Shown here: positions 51,656 to 61,793 of the stretch, one piece after another
Numbering within the stretch: the stretch's first letter is position 1
Layout: each line of letters opens with the position of its first letter
NCBI RefSeq assembly: GCF_016772275.1
Contig: NZ_CP065425.1
Span: 300,001-364,000 of the forward strand
DNA: 64,000 bases
Direction of reading: 5' to 3'
Origin: Heyndrickxia vini
Lineage (GTDB): Bacteria > Bacillota > Bacilli > Bacillales > Bacillaceae_C
Notes under the pieces: generated by a model
Seen by the model: only the letters and a program-made list of their open reading frames with translations
Database searches by the model: none
Told to the model about the DNA's origin: nothing
Position numbers and translations under genes: made by a program

Positions 51656-52990
51656 ATGACGAAGAAAGAATCATTTACATTTATAATAGCGATTGGCTTT
51701 ATGCTATTCGCTTTATTTTTTGGAGCGGGAAATTTAATTTTTCCAGTTATGCTCGGTCAATCAGCAGGTACAGCGATTTGGTCGGCAAATGCAGGGTTTG
51801 TGATAACTGGTGTTGGTTTACCTCTACTAGGAGTACTTGCGTTAGGATTCTCTGGTAAAAGCGATTTAAGATCGCTTGCGAGTCGAGCGCATCCAATTTT
51901 TGGATTGATTTTTACAACTATTCTTTATTTAGCGATTGGTCCGCTATTTGCTATACCAAGGACCGGGAGCGTTTCATTTGAAATTGGTGTTAAGCCTTTT
52001 CTGCCTGCTCATGTAAGCTTTATACCATTATTACTATTTACTGTACTTTTTTTCGGAATAACGTGCTATTTTGCTTTAAATACATCGAAAATTGTGGACA
52101 TAGTAGGTAGAATATTAACTCCTTTGTTATTAATTTTTATTGGAATATTGATTGTAACGGCAGTCATTCATCCGATGGGGAAATTAAGTATGCCCACGGA
52201 GTATTATATGAATCATTCTTTTTTTAAAGGCTTCCAAGAAGGCTATTTAACAATGGATACATTAGCTGCTTTTGTTTTTGGAATTATTGTCATTCAAGCC
52301 ATTAAAGATAAAGGGATATCAGGTAAAGGAAAAATTATGATGACCTGTTTGAAGGCGGGATTAATTGCGGCGGGTCTCCTAGCAATCATTTACACCACTC
52401 TATCCTTTATTGGTGCGTCAAGTGTTGAAGAACTGGGCATATTAGATAATGGTGCAACAATCTTGGCTGGTGTATCTCATCATTATTTTGGCCAATATGG
52501 ACGGATATTACTAGGATTTATTGTAGTTGCTGCATGTTTAACAACGAGTATCGGCTTAATATCTTCTAGTGCTATCTATTTTCATAAGATGTTTCCAATG
52601 GTGTCCTATAAACTATTCACTATCATCTTGTCTATAGTTAGTACAATATTTGCTAATGTTGGATTAATGAAATTAATTAGCATTTCAGAACCAATTCTCG
52701 TTGCGATTTACCCATTAGCTATCTGTTTAATTTTCTTAACATTCTTTCATTCACTTTTCAAAGGGAAATCGGAAGTATATATATGTAGTTTATTATTTAC
52801 ATTTATCATTAGTGTTTTTGACGGGTTGAAAGCAACAGGCATTCAAATTCATTCAATTGATCAGCTGTTATCTAGAATTATCCCTTTATATACTGTTGGT
52901 ATGGGGTGGCTGCTTCCTGCTATAATTGGAGGAATAATTGGATATATAATTAGCATGCTAAAAAGAAAGAAACATAAGTGTAACAATTGA
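51656..52990 (+). CDS. brnQ: Branched-chain amino acid carrier (BrnQ family)
   Basis: 444 residues with about twelve helices. The family signature ALFFGAGNLIFPVMLGQSAG is at the N-terminus; PRTGSVSFEIGVKPF and AACLTTSIGLISSSA follow. It imports leucine, isoleucine and valine with sodium. TCGGAGGTAAG precedes the ATG. The 150 bp upstream contain no T-box that I can recognise. Confidence 0.93.
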   Translation: MTKKESFTFIIAIGFMLFALFFGAGNLIFPVMLGQSAGTAIWSANAGFVITGVGLPLLGVLALGFSGKSDLRSLASRAHPIFGLIFTTILYLAIGPLFAIPRTGSVSFEIGVKPFLPAHVSFIPLLLFTVLFFGITCYFALNTSKIVDIVGRILTPLLLIFIGILIVTAVIHPMGKLSMPTEYYMNHSFFKGFQEGYLTMDTLAAFVFGIIVIQAIKDKGISGKGKIMMTCLKAGLIAAGLLAIIYTTLSFIGASSVEELGILDNGATILAGVSHHYFGQYGRILLGFIVVAACLTTSIGLISSSAIYFHKMFPMVSYKLFTIILSIVSTIFANVGLMKLISISEPILVAIYPLAICLIFLTFFHSLFKGKSEVYICSLLFTFIISVFDGLKATGIQIHSIDQLLSRIIPLYTVGMGWLLPAIIGGIIGYIISMLKRKKHKCNN

Positions 52991-53103
52991 AATCATTTTT
53001 TGACCTTCTCATCCAATTTTATAGATGACAAATTTTCGTTTTTCGAAGATAATATAAAAGTTGGGTAAACCACACTTTAAATTAAAGAAAATTGAGGGAT
53101 TAT

Positions 53104-54081
53104 ATGAGCTCAAGATTAAATAAGAAAAAAAGAAAAGTACGTAAAGGAAGAATCGCCCTTTTCATCATTGTCTTATTAATTATCGGTATAGCAGGCTTTG
53201 CTTATTCGCAATACAAAGCAGGTGTGAATCAAGCTGGTAAAGGAATAGATAAACAAGAAAATATTGAGTTTAATGGAAAAAAGGATAAAAACGGAAGAGT
53301 CAACTTCCTTTTATTAGGAATTGATAAGCGGAAAAACGAAACAAAGTCACATACAGATACGATTATGGTCGCACAGTATGACCCTAAAAATGATGATATT
53401 AAAATCATTTCATTAATGCGTGATATGTTTGTAGATGTTCCCGGTTATAAAAAGTGGAAAATCAATACAGCGTTTTTCTTGGATGGTCCTGAACTACTTC
53501 GAAAAACGATTCAGCAGAATTTCGGCCTTGATGTCCAATATTATGTCATGGTAGATTTCAAAGGTTTTGAAAAAGTGGTTGATACTCTTGCTCCAAACGG
53601 AATCGAAATCGATGTGGAGAAAAGAATGTCCAAAAATATCGGTGTGACATTAGAACCTGGGGTGCAAAAGTTAAACGGGAAAGAATTGCTTGGCTATGCA
53701 CGATTTAGACATGATGCAGAAGGTGACTTCGGGCGTGTAGCTCGACAACAAAAAGTGATTAATGCGTTAAAAAATGAAGTACTTAGTGTGAATGGTATTA
53801 CAAAAGCTCCTAAGCTTTTTGGAACAGTACAGCCATATATTCAAACGAATATGGGGACTAAGGATAGTATTGCTCTAGTTACGAAAGTATTATTAAATAA
53901 ACCGGATAAGATTAATACGTTAACTGTTCCAGTCAAGAATTCTTATACAAATGGCTATTCAGACTACGCTGGTGCAGTATTAGAAGTCGATCTTGAAAAA
54001 AACAGACAAGCCATTGATAACTTTTTAAATGGTACGTCGAAAGAAGAAACCAATACAACGGATCAACAATCTAATCCGTAA
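53104..54081 (+). CDS. LytR-CpsA-Psr (LCP) family wall-polymer ligase
   Basis: 325 residues. A basic N-terminus, one membrane anchor (about 15-37) and an outside LCP domain. Typical stretches are FLLLGIDKRKNETKSHTDTI, ISLMRDMFVDVPGYKKWKIN, YVMVDFKGFEKVVDTL and YARFRHDAEGDFGRVARQQK; the Arg and Asp residues in these bind the lipid pyrophosphate. LCP enzymes attach teichoic acids or other glycopolymers to peptidoglycan. ATG 53104 follows TTGAGGGATTAT. Confidence 0.93.
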   Translation: MSSRLNKKKRKVRKGRIALFIIVLLIIGIAGFAYSQYKAGVNQAGKGIDKQENIEFNGKKDKNGRVNFLLLGIDKRKNETKSHTDTIMVAQYDPKNDDIKIISLMRDMFVDVPGYKKWKINTAFFLDGPELLRKTIQQNFGLDVQYYVMVDFKGFEKVVDTLAPNGIEIDVEKRMSKNIGVTLEPGVQKLNGKELLGYARFRHDAEGDFGRVARQQKVINALKNEVLSVNGITKAPKLFGTVQPYIQTNMGTKDSIALVTKVLLNKPDKINTLTVPVKNSYTNGYSDYAGAVLEVDLEKNRQAIDNFLNGTSKEETNTTDQQSNP

Positions 54082-54090
54082 TTTTGAATG

Positions 54091-54121
54091 AGACCAAATC
54101 AGTATGTGATTTGGTCTTTTG
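54091..54121 (+). terminator. Terminator of the LCP gene
   Basis: GACCAAATC (54092-54100) and GATTTGGTC (54108-54116), followed by TTTTG. Confidence 0.85.
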
Positions 54122-54124
54122 TTA

Positions 54125-54336
54125 TATTGTGGACTGGGCTTGGCTTGGAGGTGGACACTCGTTCCGTTATCTGTGAAAAAATGGGGGATTTCCTTCTGTT
54201 TGCGGACATAGAGTCCGTTATTTTATAAAAAGGTCGGAAATTCCCGTTATTTTTCGTAAATAGCGGACCTGGTGTCCGACTAGCTCTTAAATTTAGGTCA
54301 TTTTTGAAAAATAGCGGACTCCATGTCCGCAAACAA
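54125..54336. repeat. Cluster of GCGGAC/GTCCGC palindromic repeats
   Basis: At least three copies of a short dyad: TTGCGGACATAGAGTCCGTT (near 54198), ATAGCGGACCTGGTGTCCGA (near 54262) and ATAGCGGACTCCATGTCCGC (near 54311); a fourth, weaker one starts GTGGACACTCG near 54152. Each is flanked by AAATA or TTATTT. They fill the gap between the LCP gene and bmrA. I recall similar intergenic repeats in other Bacillus genomes. Confidence 0.75.
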
Positions 54337-54424
54337 TGTGAAAATAATTCAAATTCATATTCAGTTCATAAACCCGTTGTATAGTAATAATAGAATCATA
54401 AACATGAAAGGATGTAAAACATAT

Positions 54425-56176
54425 ATGGAGGGAACTACCAAACATAAAGGATGGCGTCAGTTTGTCCAATTGGTGCGGGGAACAAAGCCTTCGAAACTGC
54501 TTCTTAGTATTGCTTTATTTTTAAGTATCAGTACAACTTTAGTTGGTTTACTTGTCCCGTTATTTACAAAAAACTTAATTAATGACTTTTCACTTAGTTC
54601 ATTGAGCACGGGGAAAATCATGCTACTTGCATCAGCTATGATCGTGCAAGCTTTGGCAAGCGGTCTTTCAATCTATATGCTCAATCATATTGGTCAATCG
54701 GTCGTAGCGGGGATAAGAGATCGATTATGGAAGAAGCTACTTGTATTACCTATTTCTTATTATGATGATCATCAAACAGGTGAAACGGTAAGTAGAATGA
54801 CGAATGATACCGCTGTTGTGAAAGGGCTAATTACAGACCATCTAGCTAATTTTCTAACAGGAATCATTTCAATAGTTGGGTCGGTTATCGTTTTGCTCCT
54901 TTTGGATTGGCGAATGACATTAGTTATGTTTATTGCCATTCCCTTAGCATTTGTTATCCTTTTTCCATTAGGGAAAAAAATGCATATCGTTTCTAAAGGT
55001 ATGCAGGATGAAACCGCCAGCTTTACGTCCGTGATTCAACAAGTGCTATCGGAGATACGATTAGTCAAAGCATCCAATGCGGAAAAAATAGAATATAACA
55101 ATGGAAAGAAAGGAATTAACCAATTATTTCAATATGGGTTAAAAGAAGCTAAGATCCAGGCATTAATTGGACCACTTATCGGTTTAGTTATTATGTTGCT
55201 GCTTGTCGTTATTTTAGGTTACGGTGGGATGCGAGTTTCATCAGGTGCCTTAACTGCAGGCGATTTAGTGGCATTTATTATGTACTTATTTCAAATCGTT
55301 ATGCCAATGGGACAATTAACAGCATTTTTTACCCAATTTCAAAAAGCAACGGGTGCCACGGAACGAATTATAACGATTTTAGATTCTGATGAAGAAAGTA
55401 ATGAAATGAAGGAAGACGTTCCAAATATGAACCAACAAATTATTGTGGATCATTTAACTTTTGCCTATAAGGAAGGGGAATCGGTTCTTCAAGATATTAG
55501 TTTTTCAGTTGAGTCAGGAAAAGTTACCGCAATTGTCGGTCCGAGTGGCAGTGGGAAAACTACATTGTTCTCATTATTGGAACAATTTTATCAACCGCAA
55601 CTGGGATCTGTTAGCCTGGGCGGTGTACCAATTGATCACTTTTCTCTTCAATCTTGGCGAAGTCAAATTGGCTATGTATCTCAGGAAAGTCCAATCATTG
55701 CCGGATCGATACGTGATAATATCCGCTACGGTTTAGAAAAAGAGGTAACAGAAGAAGAATTTATTCGTGTAGCTAAAATGGCGTATGCGGATCAATTTAT
55801 ACAAGATTTGCCGCAAGGATTCGATACTGAAGTTGGTGAAAGAGGTGTAAAGCTCTCGGGTGGACAACGTCAAAGGATTGCTATTGCACGTGCCTTTTTA
55901 AGAGATCCAAAAATATTAATGCTAGATGAAGCAACGTCAAGCCTTGATAGTAAATCAGAACTGGTGGTCCAACAAGCATTACAAAACCTTATGAAAGGGA
56001 GAACAACCCTAGTGATTGCTCATCGTTTATCAACGGTTATTGATGCCGATCACATTCTCTTTTTCGAAAAAGGTAAAATCACCGGAAGTGGGACACATGC
56101 GGAACTTATACAATCTCACTCACTATATCGTGAATTTGCAGAGCAACAATTAAGAATGACAGAAACAGTTGGATAG
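54425..56176 (+). CDS. bmrA: Multidrug ABC exporter, half-transporter BmrA type
   Basis: 583 residues (BmrA of B. subtilis has 589). Six helices in the first 300 residues with SYYDDHQTGETVSRMTNDTAV (intracellular loop), recognised by GETVSRMTNDT, and LVKASNAEKIEYNNGK. The nucleotide domain has Walker A GPSGSGKTT, the signature LSGGQRQRIAIARAFL, Walker B ILMLDEATSSLDS and the switch His in VIAHRLS. It acts as a homodimer exporting hydrophobic drugs. ATG 54425 follows AAAGGATG; ATG 54404 lies just upstream of that. A two-component system follows 18 bp downstream and may control it. Confidence 0.93.
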   Translation: MEGTTKHKGWRQFVQLVRGTKPSKLLLSIALFLSISTTLVGLLVPLFTKNLINDFSLSSLSTGKIMLLASAMIVQALASGLSIYMLNHIGQSVVAGIRDRLWKKLLVLPISYYDDHQTGETVSRMTNDTAVVKGLITDHLANFLTGIISIVGSVIVLLLLDWRMTLVMFIAIPLAFVILFPLGKKMHIVSKGMQDETASFTSVIQQVLSEIRLVKASNAEKIEYNNGKKGINQLFQYGLKEAKIQALIGPLIGLVIMLLLVVILGYGGMRVSSGALTAGDLVAFIMYLFQIVMPMGQLTAFFTQFQKATGATERIITILDSDEESNEMKEDVPNMNQQIIVDHLTFAYKEGESVLQDISFSVESGKVTAIVGPSGSGKTTLFSLLEQFYQPQLGSVSLGGVPIDHFSLQSWRSQIGYVSQESPIIAGSIRDNIRYGLEKEVTEEEFIRVAKMAYADQFIQDLPQGFDTEVGERGVKLSGGQRQRIAIARAFLRDPKILMLDEATSSLDSKSELVVQQALQNLMKGRTTLVIAHRLSTVIDADHILFFEKGKITGSGTHAELIQSHSLYREFAEQQLRMTETVG

Positions 56177-56194
56177 AGAAAGGAATGAGGATGT

Positions 56195-56869
56195 ATGACG
56201 AAGGTATTAATTGTTGATGATGACTCCCATATTCGTGAACTCGTCCTCCTTTTTTTAAAAAAGGAGGGTTTTGAGCTGTACGAAGCATCGGATGGGATAA
56301 AGGCTTTGGACGTAATGGAAAAAGTGAAAATTGATCTTGCTATTATTGATATTATGATGCCGAATATGGATGGATGGCAATTATGTCAAGAGATAAGAGA
56401 ATCCAGTGACCTGCCGATTCTCATGTTAACAGCTAAGGGAGAGACAGCACAAAAGGTAAAAGGATTTGAACTTGGAGCGGATGATTACCTTGTGAAACCA
56501 TTTGAACCGATTGAACTCGCGGCAAGAGTGAAAGCATTACTAAAAAGGTACAATATTACCGTTTCTCAAACGGTAGAAATGGGTGAATTTAAGCTAAATC
56601 GAAAGACACATGAAATATCTTTTAAGGAAAATGAGTTTACAATCCCGTTAAAGGAATTTGAGCTTTTATTTAAATTGGCCAGCTATCCGGGGAAAACCTT
56701 TTCCAGAGAGCAGCTAATTGAGGACATATGGGGATATGATTATGAAGGGGACGAGAGAACAGTTGATGTTCATATTAAGAGGCTAAGAGAACGGTTTTCT
56801 GAAATTGAGTTTCCATTTTGCATTAAAACGATTAGAGGATTGGGATATCGACTCGAGGTTAGAACATGA
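56195..56869 (+). CDS. OmpR-family response regulator
   Basis: 224 residues. Receiver: VDDDSHIRELVL, phospho-acceptor Asp in AIIDIMMPNMDGW, and LVKPFEP. Winged helix: PLKEFELLFKLASYPGKTFS-type motif (PLKEFELLFKLAS) and IRGLGYRLE. It starts 18 bp after bmrA and overlaps the kinase gene by four bases (ATGA). Probable operon bmrA-regulator-kinase. Confidence 0.92.
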   Translation: MTKVLIVDDDSHIRELVLLFLKKEGFELYEASDGIKALDVMEKVKIDLAIIDIMMPNMDGWQLCQEIRESSDLPILMLTAKGETAQKVKGFELGADDYLVKPFEPIELAARVKALLKRYNITVSQTVEMGEFKLNRKTHEISFKENEFTIPLKEFELLFKLASYPGKTFSREQLIEDIWGYDYEGDERTVDVHIKRLRERFSEIEFPFCIKTIRGLGYRLEVRT

Positions 56870-57933
56870 AGATAAAAAAGTTTTTTCGACACATGTTAGG
56901 AGTTCTCTTTTTTTTAATTCTTTTATCCGCTAGCTTTTCAGCAGGTTACTTCGTTGAACGGTCTGTATATAAAACGTTCGATTTTCATCTATCCGATTAC
57001 CTTCGCCATTTGATTGCATTAGCTTTCGGTTTCTTAATTATGGGTGGAGTGGGTTATCTTTTTTCGTTGTTGGCACAATCAAAACATCGAAGAAATTATA
57101 TTCAAGAAGTAATCGATGCTTTAAGAAAAATTTCTAAAGGTGATTTCACAGTACATTTAAATTTAAAAATAGATAAGGAACATCCATTTGGACAGGTGGT
57201 TGATCACATTAATCATATGGCAAAACAGTTAAAGCAAATGGAGGATATGCGTCAGGAATTTATTTCAAATGTATCGCATGAAATTCAATCGCCACTTACA
57301 TCTATCAGTGGCTTTGCGCGAGCATTGCAGCATGACCAGTTAAGTCAGGAGGAACGTTCCCATTATTTAAATATTATTGAAACGGAAAGCATTCGATTAT
57401 CAAAATTAAGTGATAATTTATTAAAACTAACTTCTCTTGAGTCAACGAACCATCCGTTTGAGCGAAAAAGCTATTATCTGGATACACAAATAAGAAATAT
57501 TATTCTAGCTTGTGAAGTGCAATGGATGGAAAAAGAATTGGACATGGACGTATCTCTTGATAAGATAAGCATTGTCGGTGATGAAGACTTAATGAGTCAG
57601 GTCTGGACGAATTTGATTCATAACAGTATTAAATTCACACCGAATCGAGGGAAGATCCGAGTTCAACTAAGACAAGTAGATGATAAAGCTGTCGTAAAAA
57701 TAATTGATAATGGAATCGGGATTTCAAAAGAAGACCAAATCCATGTGTTTGAACGGTTTTATAAAGCGGATAAAGCGAGAGAGCGTTCAAAAGGTGGCAG
57801 CGGGTTAGGGTTATCCATCGTTAAAAAGATTATTGACATGCATGAAGGGACAATTTTTGTAGAAAGTGAAGAAGGAAAGGGAACAGTATTTACAATTTTT
57901 ATTCCAATAAGGCTAACTCAAAAAACCGTATAA
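56866..57933 (+). CDS. Sensor histidine kinase
   Basis: 355 residues. Two membrane helices (about 8-28 and 44-66) with a very short outer loop, then HAMP, the H box SHEIQSPLTSISGFARAL, the N box TNLIHNSIKFTP, and G boxes DNGIGI and GGSGLGLSI. The short outer loop suggests intramembrane sensing of envelope stress, as in BceS/LiaS-type kinases that sit by exporters. It is the last gene of the bmrA cluster. Confidence 0.9.
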   Translation: MKIKKFFRHMLGVLFFLILLSASFSAGYFVERSVYKTFDFHLSDYLRHLIALAFGFLIMGGVGYLFSLLAQSKHRRNYIQEVIDALRKISKGDFTVHLNLKIDKEHPFGQVVDHINHMAKQLKQMEDMRQEFISNVSHEIQSPLTSISGFARALQHDQLSQEERSHYLNIIETESIRLSKLSDNLLKLTSLESTNHPFERKSYYLDTQIRNIILACEVQWMEKELDMDVSLDKISIVGDEDLMSQVWTNLIHNSIKFTPNRGKIRVQLRQVDDKAVVKIIDNGIGISKEDQIHVFERFYKADKARERSKGGSGLGLSIVKKIIDMHEGTIFVESEEGKGTVFTIFIPIRLTQKTV

Positions 57934-57962
57934 TGGTTTTGGAGAGTTAGTCAATTTTTTTA
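57909..57962 (+). terminator. Terminator overlapping the end of the kinase gene
   Basis: CTAACTC and AAACC pair with GGTTT and GAGTTAG (57911-57950) in a two-part stem, followed by AATTTTTTT. Confidence 0.7.
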
Positions 57963-58073
57963 TCAATTAAAATCAAGGATGTAAGCGATAACAAAATTAG
58001 AGTAATTATTCAGAAAATCTTGTATAATAAAATAATAGATACGAAATCTTTTTATCATTGTGGGGGATCATTT

Positions 58074-58604
58074 ATGAGCCAATTCACCTTAAAAGGAAAA
58101 ACTGTAGAATTAAAAAAACCGAGTTTTGAAGAATTAGCGTTTGTTCAGTGGTTATGGTCGGATGAGGAAACGATGAAATCAAGCGGGGGGCCAATCACTT
58201 TTTCGGAAGAAGAAAAAAAGCGTTGGTATGAAATTATGGTAAATCCGAGTAATGGAAAGCATCTATACTGCCTTGTATATAATGAATTGAACAAGCCAGT
58301 AGGTGAGGTTAGCTTCCATCAATACGATAAAATAACAAAAGCAGCCGAATTTAATATCAAAATTGCTTATGCTGAACGAGGAAAAGGCTATGGGTCCGAA
58401 GCAGCTAAACTACTTTTAAATTACTATTTTAATAAATGGAATGGGGAAATAATGAGAGATTCTCTTGCCATTGATAATATAGAAGGACAAAACACGGTGC
58501 TGCGTTTCGGGTTCGATAAGGTATATACGACTAAAGATGACTTTCTCGTTGCGATGACAAAAGAGAAATTTAACCGCATATATCATAATGAGGCAGGAAA
58601 ATAA
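58074..58604 (+). CDS. GNAT-family N-acetyltransferase
   Basis: 176 residues of the RimJ/RimL-like (Acetyltransf_3) type: EDLAFVQWLW-like N-terminus (FEELAFVQWLWSDEE), the acetyl-CoA motif AYAERGKGYGSEAAKLLL and a late IDNIEGQNTVLRFGFDK. ATG 58074 follows TGTGGGGGATC; the longer frame from 58020 has no ribosome site. Its substrate is unknown. It converges on citR with only 12 bp between stops. Confidence 0.85.
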   Translation: MSQFTLKGKTVELKKPSFEELAFVQWLWSDEETMKSSGGPITFSEEEKKRWYEIMVNPSNGKHLYCLVYNELNKPVGEVSFHQYDKITKAAEFNIKIAYAERGKGYGSEAAKLLLNYYFNKWNGEIMRDSLAIDNIEGQNTVLRFGFDKVYTTKDDFLVAMTKEKFNRIYHNEAGK

Positions 58605-58616
58605 TTTTTCCCGCTT

Positions 58617-59495
58617 CTAAAATCGAAATTTTGATAAAAAGTCTAAAAATTGCTTTTCCTTTGGATGCTCATATTTTAATATCGCATATGTTTTCGCAAT
58701 TGGCAGCTTCAAAAAATGACAAGGTGCTTCTAGTAATCTGCCTTCTAATAATTCGCGTCTAACAGTAGAGGACGGAAGAAACGATATACCGAGTCCCTCA
58801 ATAATGAATCGCCTCGTAACATGAACCTGGGAGACGGCCATTGTTTTTAGCATCGGAAATTGTGGACGCAACGATTGTAGCAGACCATCCCAGTATTCCG
58901 GATGATTATGAGTGATTAAATGATGATTCCTTAGAAGCTCCTCTGCATCAAGCGGTGGAGCAGTTTCGCTATCCCTTCCGTCATGTGGAACTACAAGAAT
59001 GACTGGATCTTCGTAAAGTGGTCGGCATATGAGATCGGAATTATTGAAATGTAAGCGTGAAAGTCCTAAATCCACTTCCCCCGTCAGAACGGCTTCAGAT
59101 ATATTCATGGAATCGAGAACTTGGACGGAAATCTCAATTTCTGGATGAATGAGCATAAATTGTTTTAATACATACGGCATGATAGATTCTGCTATTAATG
59201 GTGACATGGCTAATGTAAGCTTTTGTGAATATCCTTGACGAAAGCGATCTAAGTCGGCCATTCCATTTTCGTACACTTCAAGCATATTCTTGGCAATGGG
59301 TAAAAATCTTTTTCCTGCCTCGGTTAAGATCACCTTCCTGCCATCCCTTTCAAACAAAGGACTCCCAATCTCTTCTTCAAGTAGTTTAATTTGAACCGTT
59401 ACCGTTGGCTGCGAGATATAAAGCTCCTCTGCTGCTTTTCGGAAATTTTCATGTTTTGCCGCAGTTGTAAAGGTATGTAGCCATTTAAAATCCAT
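58617..59495 (-). CDS. citR: LysR-type regulator of citA
   Basis: 292 residues with a LysR helix-turn-helix: FTTAAKHENFRKAAEELYIS, QPTVTVQIKLLEEEIGSPLF, then ERDGRKVILTEAG. It diverges from a citrate synthase gene, exactly as citR and citA do in B. subtilis, where CitR represses citA. A near-palindromic AT-rich stretch (ATTATAA to TTATAAT around TTAATTAA, about 59510-59540) in the shared intergenic region is a candidate operator. Confidence 0.85.
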   Translation of the reverse strand: MDFKWLHTFTTAAKHENFRKAAEELYISQPTVTVQIKLLEEEIGSPLFERDGRKVILTEAGKRFLPIAKNMLEVYENGMADLDRFRQGYSQKLTLAMSPLIAESIMPYVLKQFMLIHPEIEISVQVLDSMNISEAVLTGEVDLGLSRLHFNNSDLICRPLYEDPVILVVPHDGRDSETAPPLDAEELLRNHHLITHNHPEYWDGLLQSLRPQFPMLKTMAVSQVHVTRRFIIEGLGISFLPSSTVRRELLEGRLLEAPCHFLKLPIAKTYAILKYEHPKEKQFLDFLSKFRF

Positions 59496-59606
59496 TTTTT
59501 TATCCCCTGATTATAAAATTTAATTAATTTAATTATAATTGTTTAATTTTATTAATCAATGAAAGCAACTATACTTAAAGTATCAAATACGAGAGGATGG
59601 TTCGAT

Positions 59607-60704
59607 ATGATTCAACACGGATTAAAAGGAGTTATTGCAGCAGAAACGGCAATTAGCTTTATTGATGGAAATAAAGGCTATTTAGTTTATAGGGGAAAAG
59701 AAGCGAAGGAAATCGCTTTAAATTATTCATTTGAAGAAGCTGCTTATTTCTTGTGGCACGGGACCTTCCCAACAAAAGAAGAACTAGCTTCTCTTAACCA
59801 AAAGCTGAAAAATAATCGAACTCTTCCTCAAAATATCGAAAAGATCATGCAGCTATTGCCAAATGATATGGAATTAATGAGCGTGATCAGAACGGTTGTA
59901 TCAAGTTTAGGAAATTCACAATATAAATGGAAACCGACAATTGATGAAGCGATCCGTTTAACAGCAATCATCCCAACAATTATCGCTTATTGGAAAAGGA
60001 AAATATCTGGATTACAGCCAGTTACTCCTAACGAGGACTATGGACATGTGGAGAACTATTTATATATGTTAACCGGAAAAAAACCGTTGGATGTACATGT
60101 GAAAACACTCGAAACATATATGATCTTAACAATGGAGCATGGGATGAACGCATCGACCTTTTCTGCGAGGGTAACAGTTTCAACCGAATCGGATATGATT
60201 TCCGCAATCACCTCTGCGATCGGAACAATGAAAGGTCCACTGCACGGCGGCGCACCTTCAGATGTGACGATAATGTTGAACGAAATTGGAACGAAAGAAA
60301 ATGCGGAATCTTGGTTACGAGCCAAACTAGAAAATGGCGAAAGACTAATGGGGTTTGGTCATAGAGTATATAAAACAAAGGATCCCCGCGCACTTGCTTT
60401 AAAGGAAAAAGCGTTAGAAATTGGTCAAGATGATCCATGGTTAGCCTTAGCGTTGCATGTAGAAGAAACCGCAATTCAACTTCTTGAAGAATATAAACCC
60501 GGCCGAAAACTATATACAAATGTAGAGTTCTTTGCCGCTGCGGTTATGAGGGCGATTAATATGGAAGATGATTTATTTACACCAACTTTCACTGCAAGCA
60601 GAGTGGTTGGTTGGAGTGCGCATGTGTTAGAACAAGCGGAAAGAAATGTGATTTTTAGACCGGAATCTCAATATATTGGTTCATTGCCTTTTTTAATGAA
60701 TTGA
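59607..60704 (+). CDS. citA: Citrate synthase (CitA-like)
   Basis: 365 residues, the length of B. subtilis CitA (366). Catalytic regions are visible: [39 protein letters not shown] (active-site His) and [16 protein letters not shown]. It condenses acetyl-CoA and oxaloacetate at the entry to the TCA cycle. ATG 59607 follows GAGAGGATGG; the upstream in-frame ATG 59559 lacks a ribosome site. Divergent from citR. Confidence 0.93.
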   Translation: MIQHGLKGVIAAETAISFIDGNKGYLVYRGKEAKEIALNYSFEEAAYFLWHGTFPTKEELASLNQKLKNNRTLPQNIEKIMQLLPNDMELMSVIRTVVSSLGNSQYKWKPTIDEAIRLTAIIPTIIAYWKRKISGLQPVTPNEDYGHVENYLYMLTGKKPLDVHVKTLETYMILTMEHGMNASTFSARVTVSTESDMISAITSAIGTMKGPLHGGAPSDVTIMLNEIGTKENAESWLRAKLENGERLMGFGHRVYKTKDPRALALKEKALEIGQDDPWLALALHVEETAIQLLEEYKPGRKLYTNVEFFAAAVMRAINMEDDLFTPTFTASRVVGWSAHVLEQAERNVIFRPESQYIGSLPFLMN

Positions 60705-60829
60705 GTAGGGATCATGCAGAAAATATGCTTAACTCATTTTAAATAAAAAAATTAAAAAAGCGAGAGAAAACTTGAAACCTTTAGGGACTGCAATCGTCAA
60801 TAATAGTAGTAAATCAAAGGAGTACTAAA

Positions 60830-61663
60830 ATGAAAAAAGTGGCTCTTACATCATTGATTGTAACTTTGCTCTTAGCTGGATGTAGCGAGATGGGAAAGTC
60901 TCCAGATAATATAAAGAAAAGGGATGACGAAGTTTCCAAAAATAAAAACACTTTAGTTGATGATCGGTCTGAACAAGGTGAACAAGATAAAAATAATCAA
61001 TTGAATAATAACGATACAGCAAAGAAAAACGACAAAACAGATAATCAAACAAAAAATAGTGAAGGTGTTCCTGTAGTAGCTAACCCTACAGCGATAGCGG
61101 TTATGGTAAACAAATCAAATGCATTGCCAGACGGTTATCGTCCAAACGATTTAGTGCGACCAAAGGTGAAGTTTGTCTTTGGCGATCAGAAATTAGATAA
61201 GGCATTGATGCGTGCAGAAGCTGCAGCTTCACTTGAAAAAATGTTTAATCAAGCATCTTCACAAGGAATTCAGTTATATGCTGCTTCTGGTTTTCGTTCT
61301 TATGAAACACAGGATTATTTGTTTAAACAGGAAATTAAAAACGTCGGTCGCGAAAAAGCCGAGCTCGCCGTTGCAAAGCCAGGTACGAGCGAACATCAAA
61401 CAGGATTAACGATGGATATTTCAGCACCAAGTGTCAACTATACATTGACACAAAACTTTGAGTCCAAAAATGAAGGAAAATGGTTAGCTGAACATGCACA
61501 TGAATTTGGTTTTATTCTTCGTTATCCGAAAGGGAAAGAGGATATCACCAAATATCAATTTGAACCATGGCACTTTCGCTATGTTGGAAAAGAAATAGCA
61601 ACTGAGATTTACAAAAAAGGCATCACATTAGAAGAATACTTTGATGGAAAACAAGGAATTTAA
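60830..61663 (+). CDS. VanY-family D,D-carboxypeptidase lipoprotein (YodJ-like)
   Basis: 277 residues. Lipoprotein signal with lipobox LLLAGC (Cys18), a long Asn/Lys/Asp-rich linker (about 20-85), and an M15B zinc peptidase domain: SGFRSYETQDYLF, TSEHQTGLTMDIS (His and Asp ligands) and QFEPWHFRYVG (Glu and His). It trims D-Ala from peptidoglycan stems outside the membrane. AAAGGAGTACTAAA precedes the ATG. Single gene with its own terminator. Confidence 0.93.
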   Translation: MKKVALTSLIVTLLLAGCSEMGKSPDNIKKRDDEVSKNKNTLVDDRSEQGEQDKNNQLNNNDTAKKNDKTDNQTKNSEGVPVVANPTAIAVMVNKSNALPDGYRPNDLVRPKVKFVFGDQKLDKALMRAEAAASLEKMFNQASSQGIQLYAASGFRSYETQDYLFKQEIKNVGREKAELAVAKPGTSEHQTGLTMDISAPSVNYTLTQNFESKNEGKWLAEHAHEFGFILRYPKGKEDITKYQFEPWHFRYVGKEIATEIYKKGITLEEYFDGKQGI

Positions 61664-61702
61664 TCCCGATATTCAATGCGCCCCCCGCATTTAATATAAA
61701 TA

Positions 61703-61741
61703 AAAAATCCGTATTGCCTAATAAGGTAGTGCGGATTTTTC
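61703..61741 (+). terminator. Terminator of the vanY-like gene
   Basis: AATCCGTATTGCCT and AGGTAGTGCGGATT form a 14-bp stem with G-U pairs (61706-61737), then T5. Confidence 0.88.
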
Positions 61742-61793
61742 TTTTTTCTGAAAGAGAGTTGTTTTACTTTGAACACTAAATAATATTTTAAAA

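Noticed and set aside
54099-54332. 77-codon minus-strand frame before bmrA
   Set aside because: It is made of the GCGGAC palindromic repeats and has no start signal.
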